From positions 57,435 through 121,434 of the forward strand of contig CAJYYA010000019.1 in the NCBI GenBank assembly GCA_913778905.1: a stretch of DNA of 64,000 nucleotides, read 5' to 3'. Numbering within the stretch: position 1 is the stretch's first letter; each line of letters opens with the position of its first letter. Shown piece after piece: positions 10,329-22,202 of the stretch. The position numbers and the translations under genes are program-made. The notes below the pieces were generated by a model. The model was not told where the DNA came from and made no database searches. It worked only from the letters and a program-made list of their open reading frames with translations. This stretch comes from an uncultured Naasia sp. GTDB lineage: Bacteria; Actinomycetota; Actinomycetes; Actinomycetales; Microbacteriaceae.

Positions 10329-11144
10329 TCAGTTGCGGGTCAGCGCGAAGATCCGCAGGAACTCGACGTACAGCCAGATGATCGTGACCATGATGCCGAA
10401 GCCGGCCTGCCATCCGTACTTGCGGGGGGCGCCGGACTGCACGCCGCGCTGCACGAAGTCGAAGTCGAGGACGAGCGAGTAGGCGGCGAGCAGGACGGCG
10501 AGGGCGCCGATGGCGAGGCCGATTGGGATGCTCGTGCCGGGGATGGGCTGCGAGTTGAGGCCGAAGGCGCCCGAGGCGGCGCCGGCTCCGAAGATCATCA
10601 TGCCGACGTTGACGAGCGAGAAGACCAGGTAGGCCACCATCGCGACCAGGAAGATCTTGGTCATCTTGGCGCTGGCGCGGACCTTGCCCGAGGCGAAGAG
10701 GGCGAGCACGACGCCGACGGTCACGAGGGTCGCGATGATGGCCTGCATGACCACGCCGCCCCAGTTCGGGACCATTTCGAAGAACGCCGAGATGCCGCCG
10801 ACGAAGAGACCCTGGAGGGCCGCGTAGGCCACGATCAGGGGAACCGACGGCTCCTTCTTGAAGGAGTTGACGAGTCCGAGGATGAGACCGCCGATCATTC
10901 CCACGATCGCGAGGGCGGGAACGAACCAGCCCACCGCCGCGGTGACGAGCAGAACCGCGAAGAGGCTCACCGTCTTCACGATGGTGTCCTCGTAGGACAT
11001 GCGGTCGGTGTCGCTCGGAGTGGCCGACGGGCGCTGGAACATCGTGTCGAGATCAGCGGCCGAGGGGGTGGCGGTGTTCATCGATGCGACACCGCGGCCG
11101 TTGAATGCCGGGCTGTTGCTGAATGCAGGGTTGGACAGGGCCAT
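10329..11144 (-). CDS. Bax inhibitor-1/YccA family membrane protein
   Basis: A 271-residue integral membrane protein with a polar N-terminal tail of about 55 residues and then seven hydrophobic helices. It ends in DFDFVQRGVQSGAPRKYGWQ followed by a last helix, typical of actinobacterial YccA/BI-1 relatives. The family is linked to stress resistance and ion or Ca2+ leak in other organisms; the role here is unproven. It is transcribed alone on the minus strand, with the membrane-protein gene at 11221 upstream in the same direction across a 76-nt gap. Confidence 0.9.
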   Translation of the reverse strand: MALSNPAFSNSPAFNGRGVASMNTATPSAADLDTMFQRPSATPSDTDRMSYEDTIVKTVSLFAVLLVTAAVGWFVPALAIVGMIGGLILGLVNSFKKEPSVPLIVAYAALQGLFVGGISAFFEMVPNWGGVVMQAIIATLVTVGVVLALFASGKVRASAKMTKIFLVAMVAYLVFSLVNVGMMIFGAGAASGAFGLNSQPIPGTSIPIGLAIGALAVLLAAYSLVLDFDFVQRGVQSGAPRKYGWQAGFGIMVTIIWLYVEFLRIFALTRN

Positions 11145-11220
11145 TGGTTCCTCATTTAGGACACTCTCGCCAGTATTTCCGGCGGGAGAAGTGACAACGG
11201 TTCCAGATTAGCGGCGACTC

Positions 11221-11775
11221 TTATGAATCGGCCGTGACATATCCACCCGTTTCCGGGGGGCGAATCCGGTTGCGTCGGAGACCCCACCACCCGATGAGGC
11301 AGGTCACCGCGAAAGTGCTTCCGAAGATGAGCAACCGCGGACCCGTCAGGCCCACGGTCGACACGACGCCGACCGCCCAGACGACGGGAACCGTGCACAG
11401 CAGATAGGTGCGTCCGGTGACCCGGTGGACCAGGAACCAGAGGGCGAGCGGCACGCTGACCACCCAGGCCATGGCCGGGCCCAGCAGCATGGTCAGAACG
11501 GCCACCGGGCTCAGCAGCAGGGCTAGGACCCGGCGCGGACCGCCGTGGGGGAGCAGACCCCACCCGGCGACATGGATGACGGCGCCGAGCGCGCCGGCCC
11601 AGAGGGCGAGGCCGTTCATCTGGACCATGAAAAGGGCCCCGGAGACGATGGCGGCGGAACCGATGAGCTCCCGCTCCGCCACGGTGCCCCAGCGGAGGCC
11701 GGAGGGGGCGGAACGAGACGTGACCGGGCGCGCGGACCCGTCGGACACCGCCTCGATCCCCGGCTCGTCGGTCAT
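11221..11775 (-). CDS. Small polytopic membrane protein, unknown function
   Basis: A 184-residue protein with a 35-residue polar N-terminus followed by four or five closely spaced hydrophobic helices; the C-terminus is basic and cytosolic-looking. I do not recognise a named family. ATG at 11775 is chosen because GGAGG lies four bases upstream; longer in-frame starts would enter the divergent pcrA promoter region. It is divergent from pcrA, with about 97 nt between start codons. Confidence 0.7.
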   Translation of the reverse strand: MTDEPGIEAVSDGSARPVTSRSAPSGLRWGTVAERELIGSAAIVSGALFMVQMNGLALWAGALGAVIHVAGWGLLPHGGPRRVLALLLSPVAVLTMLLGPAMAWVVSVPLALWFLVHRVTGRTYLLCTVPVVWAVGVVSTVGLTGPRLLIFGSTFAVTCLIGWWGLRRNRIRPPETGGYVTADS

Positions 11776-11856
11776 GGTGCCTCCGACCCTAGCGGCGGGC
11801 GCGCGGACGCAGAAGGCGACGAACCCCTCGACGGGGCCGGTGTCGGAGGCCCCGCG

Positions 11857-11862
11857 TAGACT
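11857..11862 (+). promoter_or_regulatory. Putative -10 element of a leaderless pcrA transcript
   Basis: TAGACT ends 10 nt before ATG 11873; no ribosome site precedes the start. Confidence 0.45.
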
Positions 11863-11872
11863 CGATGCTCTG

Positions 11873-14203
11873 ATGAGTAGCACTGTCGAGACCACCTCCC
11901 CACTCCTCGACGGGCTCAACCCGCAGCAGCGCGAGGCCGTGCTCTACCGGGGCCCTGCGCTTCTGATCGTGGCCGGCGCGGGTTCGGGGAAGACCAGCGT
12001 CCTGACCCGCCGAGTGGCCGGTCTGCTGGAGAGCCGCGAGGCGTATCCGAGCCAGATCCTCGCGATCACCTTCACCAACAAGGCCGCTGCCGAGATGCGC
12101 GAGCGCGTGCATCAGCTGGTCGGGCGTGCGGCCGACGGCATGTGGATCTCCACCTTCCACTCGGCGTGCGTGCGCATCCTCCGCCGCGAGGCCGAGCAGT
12201 TCGGGTACAGCAAGAGCTTCACCATCTACGACTCCGGCGACAGCAGGGCCCTCATCAAGCGCATCATCAAGGACCGCGAGGCCGACATGCTCGGCTTCAC
12301 GGTCTCGCAGGTGGCGGGCAAGATCTCGAAGCTCAAGAACGAGTTGGCGGACGCCGACAGCTACGCGAGCACCGCGAACTTCAACGACCCCAGCGACGTC
12401 ATGTTCGTGCAGATGTTCCGCGATTACTCCCGCGCACTCTCGAGCGCCAACGCCTTCGACTTCGACGACCTCATCGCGCAGACGGTGCATCTCTTCCGGG
12501 CCTTCCCGCACGTCGCCGCGGAGTATCAGAAGCGCTTCCGCCACATCCTCGTCGACGAGTACCAGGACACCAACCACGCGCAGTACGCGCTCATCCGCGA
12601 GCTCACGCGGGAGCCTGATTCGGTCGGCGACGCGCTGTTCTCGACGGTCGGTCCGGCCTCGCTCACGGTCGTCGGCGACTCCGACCAGTCGATCTACGCG
12701 TTCCGCGGCGCCGACATCCGCAACATCGTCGAGTTCGAGCGCGACTTCCCGGGCGCGCGGGTCGTGCTGCTCGAGCAGAACTACCGTTCGACGCAGAACA
12801 TCCTCAGCGCGGCCAACGCCGTCATCGCCAACAACTTCGACCGCAAAGAGAAGAAGCTCTGGACGAGCGTCGGCGACGGCGACAAGATCCTCGGATACAC
12901 GGGGTACACCGGCCACGACGAGGCGCAATTCGTGGCGGACGAGATCCAATCCCTTCGCGAGAAGGGCATGGCCTATCACGACATGGCGGTCTTCTACCGC
13001 ACCAATTCGCAGACGCGTGCGCTGGAGGAGATCCTCATCCGGTCCGCGGTTCCGTACAAGGTCGTCGGGGGCACGAAGTTCTACGAGCGCGCCGAGATCA
13101 AAGACGCCATGGCCTACTTGATCGCCGTCGCGAATCCGGCCGACGGCCTCGCGATGCGGCGTATCCTCAACACCCCCAAGCGTGGCATCGGCCCGGCCAC
13201 GGAGACGCAGATCGCCTCGTTCGCCGAGACGAATGAGATGACATTCCGCGACGCGCTCAGGTACGCCGCCGAGTTGGGGCTGGGGCCCAAGGTGACCGGC
13301 TCGATCCGCGACCTCTCCGACCTGCTCGACGAGGCCGCGGTCCTGGCCGAGAACCGGACCGACGGATCGGGCGTACCCGAAGTCCTCGGACTGCTCCTCA
13401 CCAAGAGCGGCTATCTGGACGCGTTGCGTGCATCACGGGATCCCCAGGACGAGGCGCGTGCCGAGAACGTCGAGGAGCTCCTCGCCCAGACGAAGGAGTT
13501 CCAGCGCAACAACCCCGAGGGGACCCTGCTCGACTTCCTCACCGAGGTGTCTCTGGTCGCCGCGGTGGACGATCTCGACGACCAGAGCGGTCAGGTCTCG
13601 CTCATGACCCTGCACACCGCGAAGGGTCTCGAGTTCGATGCGGTCTTCCTGACGGGTGTCGAGGAGGACCTCCTGCCGCACCGGATGTCGGCGAACGAAC
13701 CCGGCGGCCCCGCTGAGGAACGGCGCTTGTTCTACGTGGGCATCACCCGAGCGCGCAAGCGGCTGTTCATCTCTCTGGCCATGACGCGGGCGCAGTACGG
13801 CGACGTGTCGGTCGCTCTACCGAGCCGCTACCTCCACGAGATACCCGCTGAGCTCATCGAGTGGAAGCAGTCGCCGGGCTCGGTGACGAGTCGTGGCGGC
13901 ACGCAGCCCCGAGCGCTCAACGCCCGACGCGACGGTTACGGCGGCGCGTACAGCGTGCCGGGCGGAAAGCCGCAGCAGTCGCAGAAGCCGAAGACCGAGT
14001 GGGCCAATCGGGTGACCGGGCAGGTGCGCGACAACTCCGGATTGGAGCTCGCCGCGGGAGATCGCGTGCGTCACACCGACTTCGGTGACGGTGCAGTCCT
14101 CGCCGTCACGGGCGAGGGCGCGAAGCGCATCGCCGAGGTTCAGTTCGAGACCTCGGGCCGCAAGCGACTTCTCATCAAGGTCGCACCCATCGAGAAGATC
14201 TGA
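11873..14203 (+). CDS. pcrA: UvrD/PcrA-type ATP-dependent DNA helicase
   Basis: A superfamily 1A 3'-5' helicase acting in nucleotide-excision repair and removal of recombination intermediates. The 776-residue product has a Q motif (LNPQQREAV, 15-23), Walker A AGAGSGKT (34-41), motif Ia TFTNKAAAEM, motif II DEYQDTN (about 227-233), motif III GDSDQSIYAFRGAD, and the C-terminal motifs LMTLHTAKGLEF and VGITRARKRL. The C-terminal tail has the Tudor-like RNA-polymerase-binding fold seen in PcrA (GDRVRHTDFGDGAVL). ATG at 11873 gives the standard N-terminus; an open frame continues upstream to 11408 but has no family similarity and overlaps the divergent gene. Confidence 0.95.
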   Translation: MSSTVETTSPLLDGLNPQQREAVLYRGPALLIVAGAGSGKTSVLTRRVAGLLESREAYPSQILAITFTNKAAAEMRERVHQLVGRAADGMWISTFHSACVRILRREAEQFGYSKSFTIYDSGDSRALIKRIIKDREADMLGFTVSQVAGKISKLKNELADADSYASTANFNDPSDVMFVQMFRDYSRALSSANAFDFDDLIAQTVHLFRAFPHVAAEYQKRFRHILVDEYQDTNHAQYALIRELTREPDSVGDALFSTVGPASLTVVGDSDQSIYAFRGADIRNIVEFERDFPGARVVLLEQNYRSTQNILSAANAVIANNFDRKEKKLWTSVGDGDKILGYTGYTGHDEAQFVADEIQSLREKGMAYHDMAVFYRTNSQTRALEEILIRSAVPYKVVGGTKFYERAEIKDAMAYLIAVANPADGLAMRRILNTPKRGIGPATETQIASFAETNEMTFRDALRYAAELGLGPKVTGSIRDLSDLLDEAAVLAENRTDGSGVPEVLGLLLTKSGYLDALRASRDPQDEARAENVEELLAQTKEFQRNNPEGTLLDFLTEVSLVAAVDDLDDQSGQVSLMTLHTAKGLEFDAVFLTGVEEDLLPHRMSANEPGGPAEERRLFYVGITRARKRLFISLAMTRAQYGDVSVALPSRYLHEIPAELIEWKQSPGSVTSRGGTQPRALNARRDGYGGAYSVPGGKPQQSQKPKTEWANRVTGQVRDNSGLELAAGDRVRHTDFGDGAVLAVTGEGAKRIAEVQFETSGRKRLLIKVAPIEKI

Positions 14204-14229
14204 ACGGTCGCGCCGCCTCCGACGCGAAG

Positions 14230-14263
14230 AAGCCCCGCTCCTCGAGACGAGGGGCGGGGCTTT
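14230..14263. terminator. Terminator between pcrA and lsr2 (convergent)
   Basis: AAGCCCCGCTCCTCG pairs with CGAGGGGCGGGGCTT around a short loop, followed by T residues. It serves both convergent genes. Confidence 0.85.
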
Positions 14264-14294
14264 ACGCGGTTCACCGGACGGGCCGGAGAGCTGA

Positions 14295-14645
14295 TCAGGA
14301 GCGGGCGCGCTCGAATGCTTCCTGCACCTCACGGGAGATGCGGCCGCGCGTCGCGACCTTGTGACCGTTGGACTGCGCCCACTCGCGCATCTCCTGCAGA
14401 CGGTCCCGCGACGCGGAATTCGAATTGGAGGCCGAGTTGCGGCGCTTGGGGGCGGAGGAGGAGATGGTGCGGGCCTTCTCGATGTAAGGCTCGAGAGCCG
14501 AGTAGAGCTTTTCGGTGTTCTCGCCCGAGAGGTCGATCTCGTAGGACTTGCCCTCGATGGAGAAAGCGACGGTTCCGCCCGTGCCGTCCGAAATCACCGA
14601 GCCGTCGAGATCGTCGACGATTTCGACGATGACCTTCTGCGCCAT
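14295..14645 (-). CDS. lsr2: Lsr2 family nucleoid-associated protein
   Basis: A 116-residue H-NS-like xenogeneic silencer of actinobacteria that bridges DNA and prefers AT-rich minor grooves. Residues 1-60 form the beta/alpha oligomerisation domain (MAQKVIVEIVDDLDG...). A Ser/Asn linker (62-80) leads to the C-terminal DNA-binding domain, with the AT-hook-like core Arg100-Gly-Arg102. Start ATG at 14645 follows AAGGAG at good spacing. It converges on pcrA and shares its terminator. Confidence 0.95.
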   Translation of the reverse strand: MAQKVIVEIVDDLDGSVISDGTGGTVAFSIEGKSYEIDLSGENTEKLYSALEPYIEKARTISSSAPKRRNSASNSNSASRDRLQEMREWAQSNGHKVATRGRISREVQEAFERARS

Positions 14646-14965
14646 TTAATGCTCCTTGAATAGTCCCGGCCGTCGCCACATGGGACGGCCGCAGAAAAGA
14701 ATAGCGCAGAGAATGCGGCGAAAGCCCAATCGGCCATGGCCCTAATTCGCGTCACGCTGAATTGTGTTTATGGGTATCGACTGTCGTGGCCGCATGTCCG
14801 AGGCTCGCGATGGTGCGGCGGCGGCCCGCAGGGTGGTGTCATGCGGTGCGCAGTAAGGTGTGATTGCCCGTTTCGTCGCGCCCGGATCCGTTCCGGACGG
14901 CGGGCGGACACTCTGGACGTCACAAGCGCACCAGCGCATCAGCGCGCAGCACCGGAAGAGGATTT
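14646..14965. other. 320-bp divergent intergenic region lsr2/sucC
   Basis: Contains the lsr2 leader on one side and the sucC promoter region on the other. The region near 14700-14770 is less GC-rich than the surroundings. I see no convincing ORF, RNA gene or clear -35/-10 pair. Confidence 0.5.
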
Positions 14966-16129
14966 GTGGATCTTTACGAGTACCAAGCCCGTGACCTGTT
15001 CGAGAGCTACGGCGTTCCCGTGCTCCCCGGCATCGTCGCCGACACGCCGGAGGAGGTGCGCGCCGCCGCGGAGAAGCTCGGCGGCACCGTCGTCGTCAAG
15101 GCGCAGGTCAAGGTGGGAGGCCGCGGCAAGGCCGGCGGTGTGAAGGTCGCCCACAGCCCTGACGAGGCCGAAGAAGCGGCTCGCGCCATCCTCGGTCTCG
15201 ACATCAAGGGCCACGTCGTCCGTCGCGTCATGGTGGCCGCGGGTGCTCGCATCGAGCGCGAGTTCTACTTCTCGGTCCTGCTCGACCGCGCCAACCGTTC
15301 CTACCTCGCGCTCGCCAGCGTCGAGGGCGGCATGGAGATCGAGATCCTCGCTGTCGAGAAGCCCGAGGCCCTCGCCCGCATCGAGATCGACCCGGTCGCG
15401 GGTATCGATTCCGCCAAGGCCGTCGAGATCGCTCGCGCCGGCGGCTTCCCCGACGACCTCATCGAGAAGGTCGCCCCCGTCTTCGAGCGTCTCTGGTGGG
15501 TCTACCGGGACGAGGACGCCACCCTCGTCGAGGTGAACCCGCTGGTCCTGACCGAGTCGGGCGAGATCATCGCCCTCGACGGCAAGGTCACGATCGACGA
15601 GAACGCCGGATTCCGTCACGAGTCCCACGAGGGGCTCGCGGGCGCGGCCGACATCGATCCCCTCGAGGCGAAGGCCAAGGAGAACGACCTCAACTACGTC
15701 AAGCTCGACGGCCAGGTCGGCATCATCGGCAACGGCGCGGGCCTCGTCATGTCGACGCTCGACGTCGTCTCCTACGCGGGTGAGAAGCACGGTGGCGTCA
15801 AGCCCGCCAACTTCCTCGACATTGGCGGCGGAGCTTCGGCCGAGGTCATGGCCGCCGGCCTCGACGTCATCCTGGGCGACCCGCAGGTCAAGAGCGTTTT
15901 CGTCAACGTCTTCGGCGGCATCACCGCGTGCGACGCCGTCGCCAACGGCATCGTCGGCGCTCTCGGCAAGCTGGGCGACAGCGCCACCAAGCCGCTCGTC
16001 GTCCGACTCGACGGCAACAACGTCGACGAGGGGCGTCGCATCCTCGCCGAGGCCGCTCACCCGCTCGTGACCGTGGTCGACACCATGGACGACGCCGCCG
16101 ACAAGGCCGCCGAGCTGGCGAACGCCTGA
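14966..16129 (+). CDS. sucC: Succinate-CoA ligase (ADP-forming) beta subunit
   Basis: Beta subunit of the TCA-cycle enzyme that interconverts succinyl-CoA and succinate with substrate-level phosphorylation. The 387-residue protein begins [19 protein letters not shown], has an ATP-grasp domain (about 5-235; [16 protein letters not shown], 46-61) and the C-terminal CoA-ligase domain (FLDIGGGA, about 290). GTG at 14966 follows GGAAGAGGA; earlier in-frame starts would add an unrelated basic stretch. sucD follows 36 nt downstream, so the two form an operon. Confidence 0.97.
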   Translation: MDLYEYQARDLFESYGVPVLPGIVADTPEEVRAAAEKLGGTVVVKAQVKVGGRGKAGGVKVAHSPDEAEEAARAILGLDIKGHVVRRVMVAAGARIEREFYFSVLLDRANRSYLALASVEGGMEIEILAVEKPEALARIEIDPVAGIDSAKAVEIARAGGFPDDLIEKVAPVFERLWWVYRDEDATLVEVNPLVLTESGEIIALDGKVTIDENAGFRHESHEGLAGAADIDPLEAKAKENDLNYVKLDGQVGIIGNGAGLVMSTLDVVSYAGEKHGGVKPANFLDIGGGASAEVMAAGLDVILGDPQVKSVFVNVFGGITACDAVANGIVGALGKLGDSATKPLVVRLDGNNVDEGRRILAEAAHPLVTVVDTMDDAADKAAELANA

Positions 16130-16165
16130 TCGAGAACATCGACTAGAGAACTAAGGACCAACAAC

Positions 16166-17047
<882 letters not shown>

Positions 17048-17061
17048 TCTGCTCAGCAGTT

Positions 17062-17105
17062 CCTCGAGGGCCGCGCCTCCCGTCCGGGAGGCGCGGCCCT
17101 CGAGG
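17062..17105 (+). terminator. Strong sucCD terminator hairpin
   Basis: CCTCGAGGGCCGCGCCTCCC (17062-17081) pairs perfectly with 17086-17105 around a GTCC loop, a 20-bp stem 15 nt after the sucD stop. There is no long T-tract. Confidence 0.75.
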
Positions 17106-17133
17106 CGTTCACGAGGACCTCTCCCCCGACAGG

Positions 17134-17249
17134 CGGTTTCTCGTTCAGCAGGCTCGATCCGCCCTTCTCCGCCCGCTCGGCGCGAATCCGCCTGCTGAAG
17201 CCGGAAACCTTGTCTGCTGAGCGAGGTTCCGTCTGCTGAGCGAACCGGA
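17134..17249. repeat. Degenerate 19-nt CTGCTGA repeats, partly tandem and inverted
   Basis: Two tandem 19-nt copies, GTCTGCTGAGCGAGGTTCC (17212-17230) and GTCTGCTGAGCGAACCGGA (17231-17249), follow a degenerate copy at 17191-17209. An inverted copy (CGGTTTCTCGTTCAGCAGG) lies at 17134-17152. A related sequence, GTCTGCTGAGCCGGTTGGG, recurs at 47595-47613. Confidence 0.6.
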
Positions 17250-17303
17250 CGTCGGCGTTGCGTGCGTCCCGCGAGGCGGAAGTGCTCCAGCGGGCGGGCG
17301 ACC

Positions 17304-17309
17304 TACCCT
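17304..17309 (+). promoter_or_regulatory. Putative -10 element before the DUF6350 gene
   Basis: TACCCT ends 9 nt before ATG 17319; leaderless initiation is plausible. Confidence 0.35.
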
Positions 17310-17318
17310 GGAAGACGT

Positions 17319-18551
17319 ATGAACCGTTCACTGACCGCGCTCTTCGCCGCCCTCGAATCGCTGCTGGTCGTCGGAATCGGCGTCGGGCTGCTGCTGGTCC
17401 CGCTGACCGGCCTGTGGGCGTTCCAGTACGAGCTGCAGGTCGACTGGGTCGTCTTCTACCGAGCCGCCGTCGACGGCTGGCTCGTCGGTCACGGCGCCGA
17501 TCTGAGCGTCGTGATCCCGCCCGATGCCGCGGGCAATACCATCCCGCCTTTCGCGGTGACCATGGCGGCGCTCGGAATCGCCCTCCTCACGGTCCTCCTG
17601 GGCGCGCGGGCAGGACGTCGCCTCCGTGGGACGGAGCACCCGGCGGTCGCGCTCGGGGCGGCACTGGGCGCCTTCGCCGCGCTCGCGACGATTCTGACGC
17701 TCACCGCGGGGAGTCCCGAGGTCCAGCCGACAGTGTGGCAGGGCATCGTGTTCCCGACCGGGGTCTTCCTCCTGGGAATGGGGCTAGGGCTCGTCATCGC
17801 CGGACCGGAGGACCGCGTCGTCGCCGTGACGTCACACCCCGGTACTGCCGTGGCCTGGCGCGATCGCATTCTCGACCGGTTGCCGCCCGCCGTCGTCACA
17901 GCCGCCGCGTGGAGTCTGCGCCTCGGCGGGATGGCGGTCGCCGCTCTGTTCGCCGTATCCGCCGTCCTCGTCGCGGCGCTGCTGGCCATGGGGTACTCGG
18001 GAGTCATCTCGCTCTACGAGTCGATGCAGGCCGGGGCTCTCGGCGGCTTCGCCCTGACGATGGGCCAGCTCGCGCTGCTGCCGAACCTCGTGGTCTGGGC
18101 CGCGGCTTGGCTGATCGGACCCGGGTTCCGAATCGGCACAGGGTCGCTGGTCTCACCTCTCGGCACGGATCTGGGCCCCATCCCGACATTGCCGGTGCTC
18201 GGGGCTCTGCCGACCGGCGACCTGCCCTTCGGGTTCGCAGGCCTCGCCGTGCCGATCGCTCTCGCGTTCGTCGTCGGCGCCGTCATCGCCCCGCGTCTCA
18301 AGGCCGATCTCGCCAGCGCATCGCCGATGCGCGACCTCGCTCTGACCGCTGCGGGCGGCGGGGTCTTCGGGGGTCTCGTCCTGGCTGGGATCAGCGCGGC
18401 GGCATCCGGATCCGTCGGTGCCGGGCGCCTAGTCGACGTGGGGCCGGAGCCGTGGCTGGTGGGCGGTATCGCCGCCGTCGAGCTCGCGGTCGGTCTCGTG
18501 CTCGGGGCCCTCGCCGGAGCCCGCCGCGGGGCCGACGCCTCTCTCGGCTGA
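17319..18551 (+). CDS. DUF6350 family polytopic membrane protein
   Basis: A 410-residue hydrophobic protein with roughly nine to ten membrane helices and few conserved polar residues. It resembles the actinobacterial DUF6350 family, typically encoded between sucD and purN; no biochemical function is known to me. ATG at 17319 opens directly into the first helix (ALFAALESLLVVGIGVGLLL). purN starts 40 nt downstream behind its own TAGGCT hexamer. Confidence 0.75.
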   Translation: MNRSLTALFAALESLLVVGIGVGLLLVPLTGLWAFQYELQVDWVVFYRAAVDGWLVGHGADLSVVIPPDAAGNTIPPFAVTMAALGIALLTVLLGARAGRRLRGTEHPAVALGAALGAFAALATILTLTAGSPEVQPTVWQGIVFPTGVFLLGMGLGLVIAGPEDRVVAVTSHPGTAVAWRDRILDRLPPAVVTAAAWSLRLGGMAVAALFAVSAVLVAALLAMGYSGVISLYESMQAGALGGFALTMGQLALLPNLVVWAAAWLIGPGFRIGTGSLVSPLGTDLGPIPTLPVLGALPTGDLPFGFAGLAVPIALAFVVGAVIAPRLKADLASASPMRDLALTAAGGGVFGGLVLAGISAAASGSVGAGRLVDVGPEPWLVGGIAAVELAVGLVLGALAGARRGADASLG

Positions 18552-18579
18552 TCGCGCCGCGCCGGACGACCCGGGGCCC

Positions 18580-18585
18580 TAGGCT
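18580..18585 (+). promoter_or_regulatory. Putative -10 element of a leaderless purN transcript
   Basis: TAGGCT ends 6 nt before the GTG start at 18592. Confidence 0.45.
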
Positions 18586-18591
18586 GGGGCG

Positions 18592-19178
18592 GTGCTCACC
18601 CTCGCCGTGCTCATCTCCGGCGGTGGATCGAATCTCCGTGCGCTCCTCGAAGAGACCCGCCACCCCGACTTCCCGGCCCGGGTCGTCGTGGTCGGAGCGG
18701 ACCGCGACGCGCAGGGACTCTTCCACGCCGAGGACTTCGACATCCCGTCCTTCGCCGTCCCCTATTCGTCGTACGAGACGCGGGAGCAGTGGGGCGAGGC
18801 GCTCATCGAGCAGCTCGCCCGCTGGAACGCGGACGTCGTCGTGCTGAGCGGACTCATGCGGCTGCTGCCGCGCAACGTGCTGGACCGCTTCGCGCCGCAC
18901 ATCATCAACACCCACCCGGCCTACCTGCCCGAGTTCCCGGGCGCGCACGCGGTGCGCGATGCGCTCGCCGCGGGCGCGACCGAGACGGGCGCCAGCGTCA
19001 TCGTCGTCGACGGCGGGGTCGACAGCGGCCCCGTCCTGCGTCGCGAACGCGTCGCCATCCCGGCCGGCGCGACCGAGGCCGAGCTGCACGACGCCATCAA
19101 ACTCGTCGAGCGACGCCTCCTCTCCGAGGTCCTCGTCGACATCGCCACCGAGAAGATCCGACTCGAGGAGTACCGCGC

Positions 19179-19182
<4 letters not shown>
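18592..19182 (+). CDS. purN: Phosphoribosylglycinamide formyltransferase
   Basis: Transfers formyl from 10-formyl-THF to GAR, the third step of purine synthesis. The 196-residue protein begins [20 protein letters not shown] and contains the catalytic Asn and His in [15 protein letters not shown] (about 103-117), with a downstream Asp in the [10 protein letters not shown] loop. The start is GTG at 18592, directly after a TAGGCT hexamer. Its stop overlaps the purH start by 4 nt (ATGA), so translation is coupled. Length is typical. Confidence 0.96.
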
Positions 19183-20822
<1,640 letters not shown>

Positions 20823-20840
20823 TCGGCGCCGCGCGTACAG

Positions 20841-20887
20841 GGCCTTCCGGCCCACGGATCCGCTATGTATCCGTGGGCCGGGAGGCC
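20841..20887 (+). terminator. purNH terminator hairpin
   Basis: A 19-bp stem with one G-T pair, 20841-20859 against 20869-20887, arm core CGGCCCACGGAT, loop CCGCTATGT, 18 nt after the purH stop. Confidence 0.75.
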
Positions 20888-20917
20888 TTGTGTCATCAGG
20901 CGGTCTGAGGCCGCGGC

Positions 20918-20923
20918 TAGGGT
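20918..20923 (+). promoter_or_regulatory. Putative -10 element of a leaderless transcript
   Basis: TAGGGT ends 6 nt before GTG 20930; no Shine-Dalgarno is present. Confidence 0.45.
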
Positions 20924-20929
20924 TGATCG

Positions 20930-22138
20930 GTGATCTCCGCGCCTTACTCCCGTCGTCTCGTCGCAGCGCTCGCCGCGGCGGGCGCCACCTCGCTCATCGC
21001 CCACGGAGCCGCCATCTTCGTGCTCTTCGTGGCTCGCGGGTTCGACGCGACGATCCTGCCCACGGCGAACGGGTTCTTCGGGTTCTCGACGGTGATCGCG
21101 TTCGTCCTCCTGACGATCGCGATCCTGCTCACCGACCTGTCGCGCTGGTACCTGACCCTTCTGTCCGGGGTGGTGGCGGGTGTGCTCGGAGCCTTCGCAG
21201 GCACCCTGCTCGGCACGCTGATCGAGGGCATCGCGATCGACGACCAGATCACCGGCGCGATCCTCAAGACGCTCCTGAGCTACAACCTCGTCTTCATCGT
21301 CGCGGTCGTGCTGGCGGCGCTGACGGTCGCGCCTCGCGTGCACACCACACTGCTGACGGCTCGTCCCATCAAGCTGCGGGCGGGCCGGGTCGCTCTCGTT
21401 CGCCTCCCCTCCTCGAATCTGGCAGAGGGTGCCGTGACCCACATCTCGCGCACACTGGTGGACACCGATCTCGCCGACGAGCAGTGGGCCGCGTACGTCG
21501 ATGCGCTCCGCGAGAACGGCTGGAGCATCGTCGAGGTCCCCATGGGGGACGACCTCGCCGACTCGGTATTCGTCGAGGACGCCGTCGTCGTGGTGGGCGA
21601 CCTCGCGATCCTGACCCGCCCCGGAGCCGACCACCGCCGAGCCGAGATCGAGGACGTCGAGGCCACCGTGCGCGATCTCGGGATGAGCGTCGCGAGGATC
21701 GAAGAGCCCGGAACCCTCGACGGCGGCGACGTCATGCAGGTCGGCGACACGGTCTACGTCGGAGTCGGAGGCCGGACCAACAATGCGGGAGTCGCTCAAC
21801 TGCGCGACCTCCTCCGCCCCGTGGGCCGTTCGGTCGTCGCCGTCCCGCTCGAAGGGGTACTGCACCTCAAGTCGGCCGTGACGGCCCTGCCCGACGGGAC
21901 CGTCATCGGCACCGGACACGGCGTCCCGACCTCGCTGTTCTCCCGATTCCTCACGGTGCCCGAGGAGAGCGGATCGCACGTCGTCGTCATGGGCGACGAC
22001 CTCCTCCTCATGGCCGATTCGGCGCCCGCGAGCGCCGAACTGCTGCAGTCGCTGGGCTACCGTGTCGTCCGAGTCGACATCAGCGAGTTCGAGAAGCTCG
22101 AGGGCTGCGTGACCTGCCTGTCGGTCCGCATCCGCTGA
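20930..22138 (+). CDS. Membrane-anchored dimethylargininase (DDAH)-like fusion protein
   Basis: A 402-residue protein. Residues 1-140 contain four hydrophobic helices (about 12-34, 45-65, 72-95, 112-134) with no similarity I recognise. Residues 145-402 form a pentein-fold domain like dimethylarginine dimethylaminohydrolase: substrate/acidic motif DDLADSVFVED (205-215), EPGTLDGGDV, catalytic His in LHLKSAVT and the C-terminal nucleophile Cys396 in GCVTCLS. All three catalytic elements are present, so hydrolysis of methylarginines or a related guanidino compound is plausible. Soluble DDAHs have about 255 residues; the N-terminal membrane module is the oddity. GTG 20930 is the only start including the first helix. 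Confidence 0.85.
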   Translation: MISAPYSRRLVAALAAAGATSLIAHGAAIFVLFVARGFDATILPTANGFFGFSTVIAFVLLTIAILLTDLSRWYLTLLSGVVAGVLGAFAGTLLGTLIEGIAIDDQITGAILKTLLSYNLVFIVAVVLAALTVAPRVHTTLLTARPIKLRAGRVALVRLPSSNLAEGAVTHISRTLVDTDLADEQWAAYVDALRENGWSIVEVPMGDDLADSVFVEDAVVVVGDLAILTRPGADHRRAEIEDVEATVRDLGMSVARIEEPGTLDGGDVMQVGDTVYVGVGGRTNNAGVAQLRDLLRPVGRSVVAVPLEGVLHLKSAVTALPDGTVIGTGHGVPTSLFSRFLTVPEESGSHVVVMGDDLLLMADSAPASAELLQSLGYRVVRVDISEFEKLEGCVTCLSVRIR

Positions 22139-22202
22139 CCGGACCCCGTGTCCACGGGCGTCGTGTACCGAGTCCCTCGTGCTTAACGCACATGGGGCCC
22201 AC

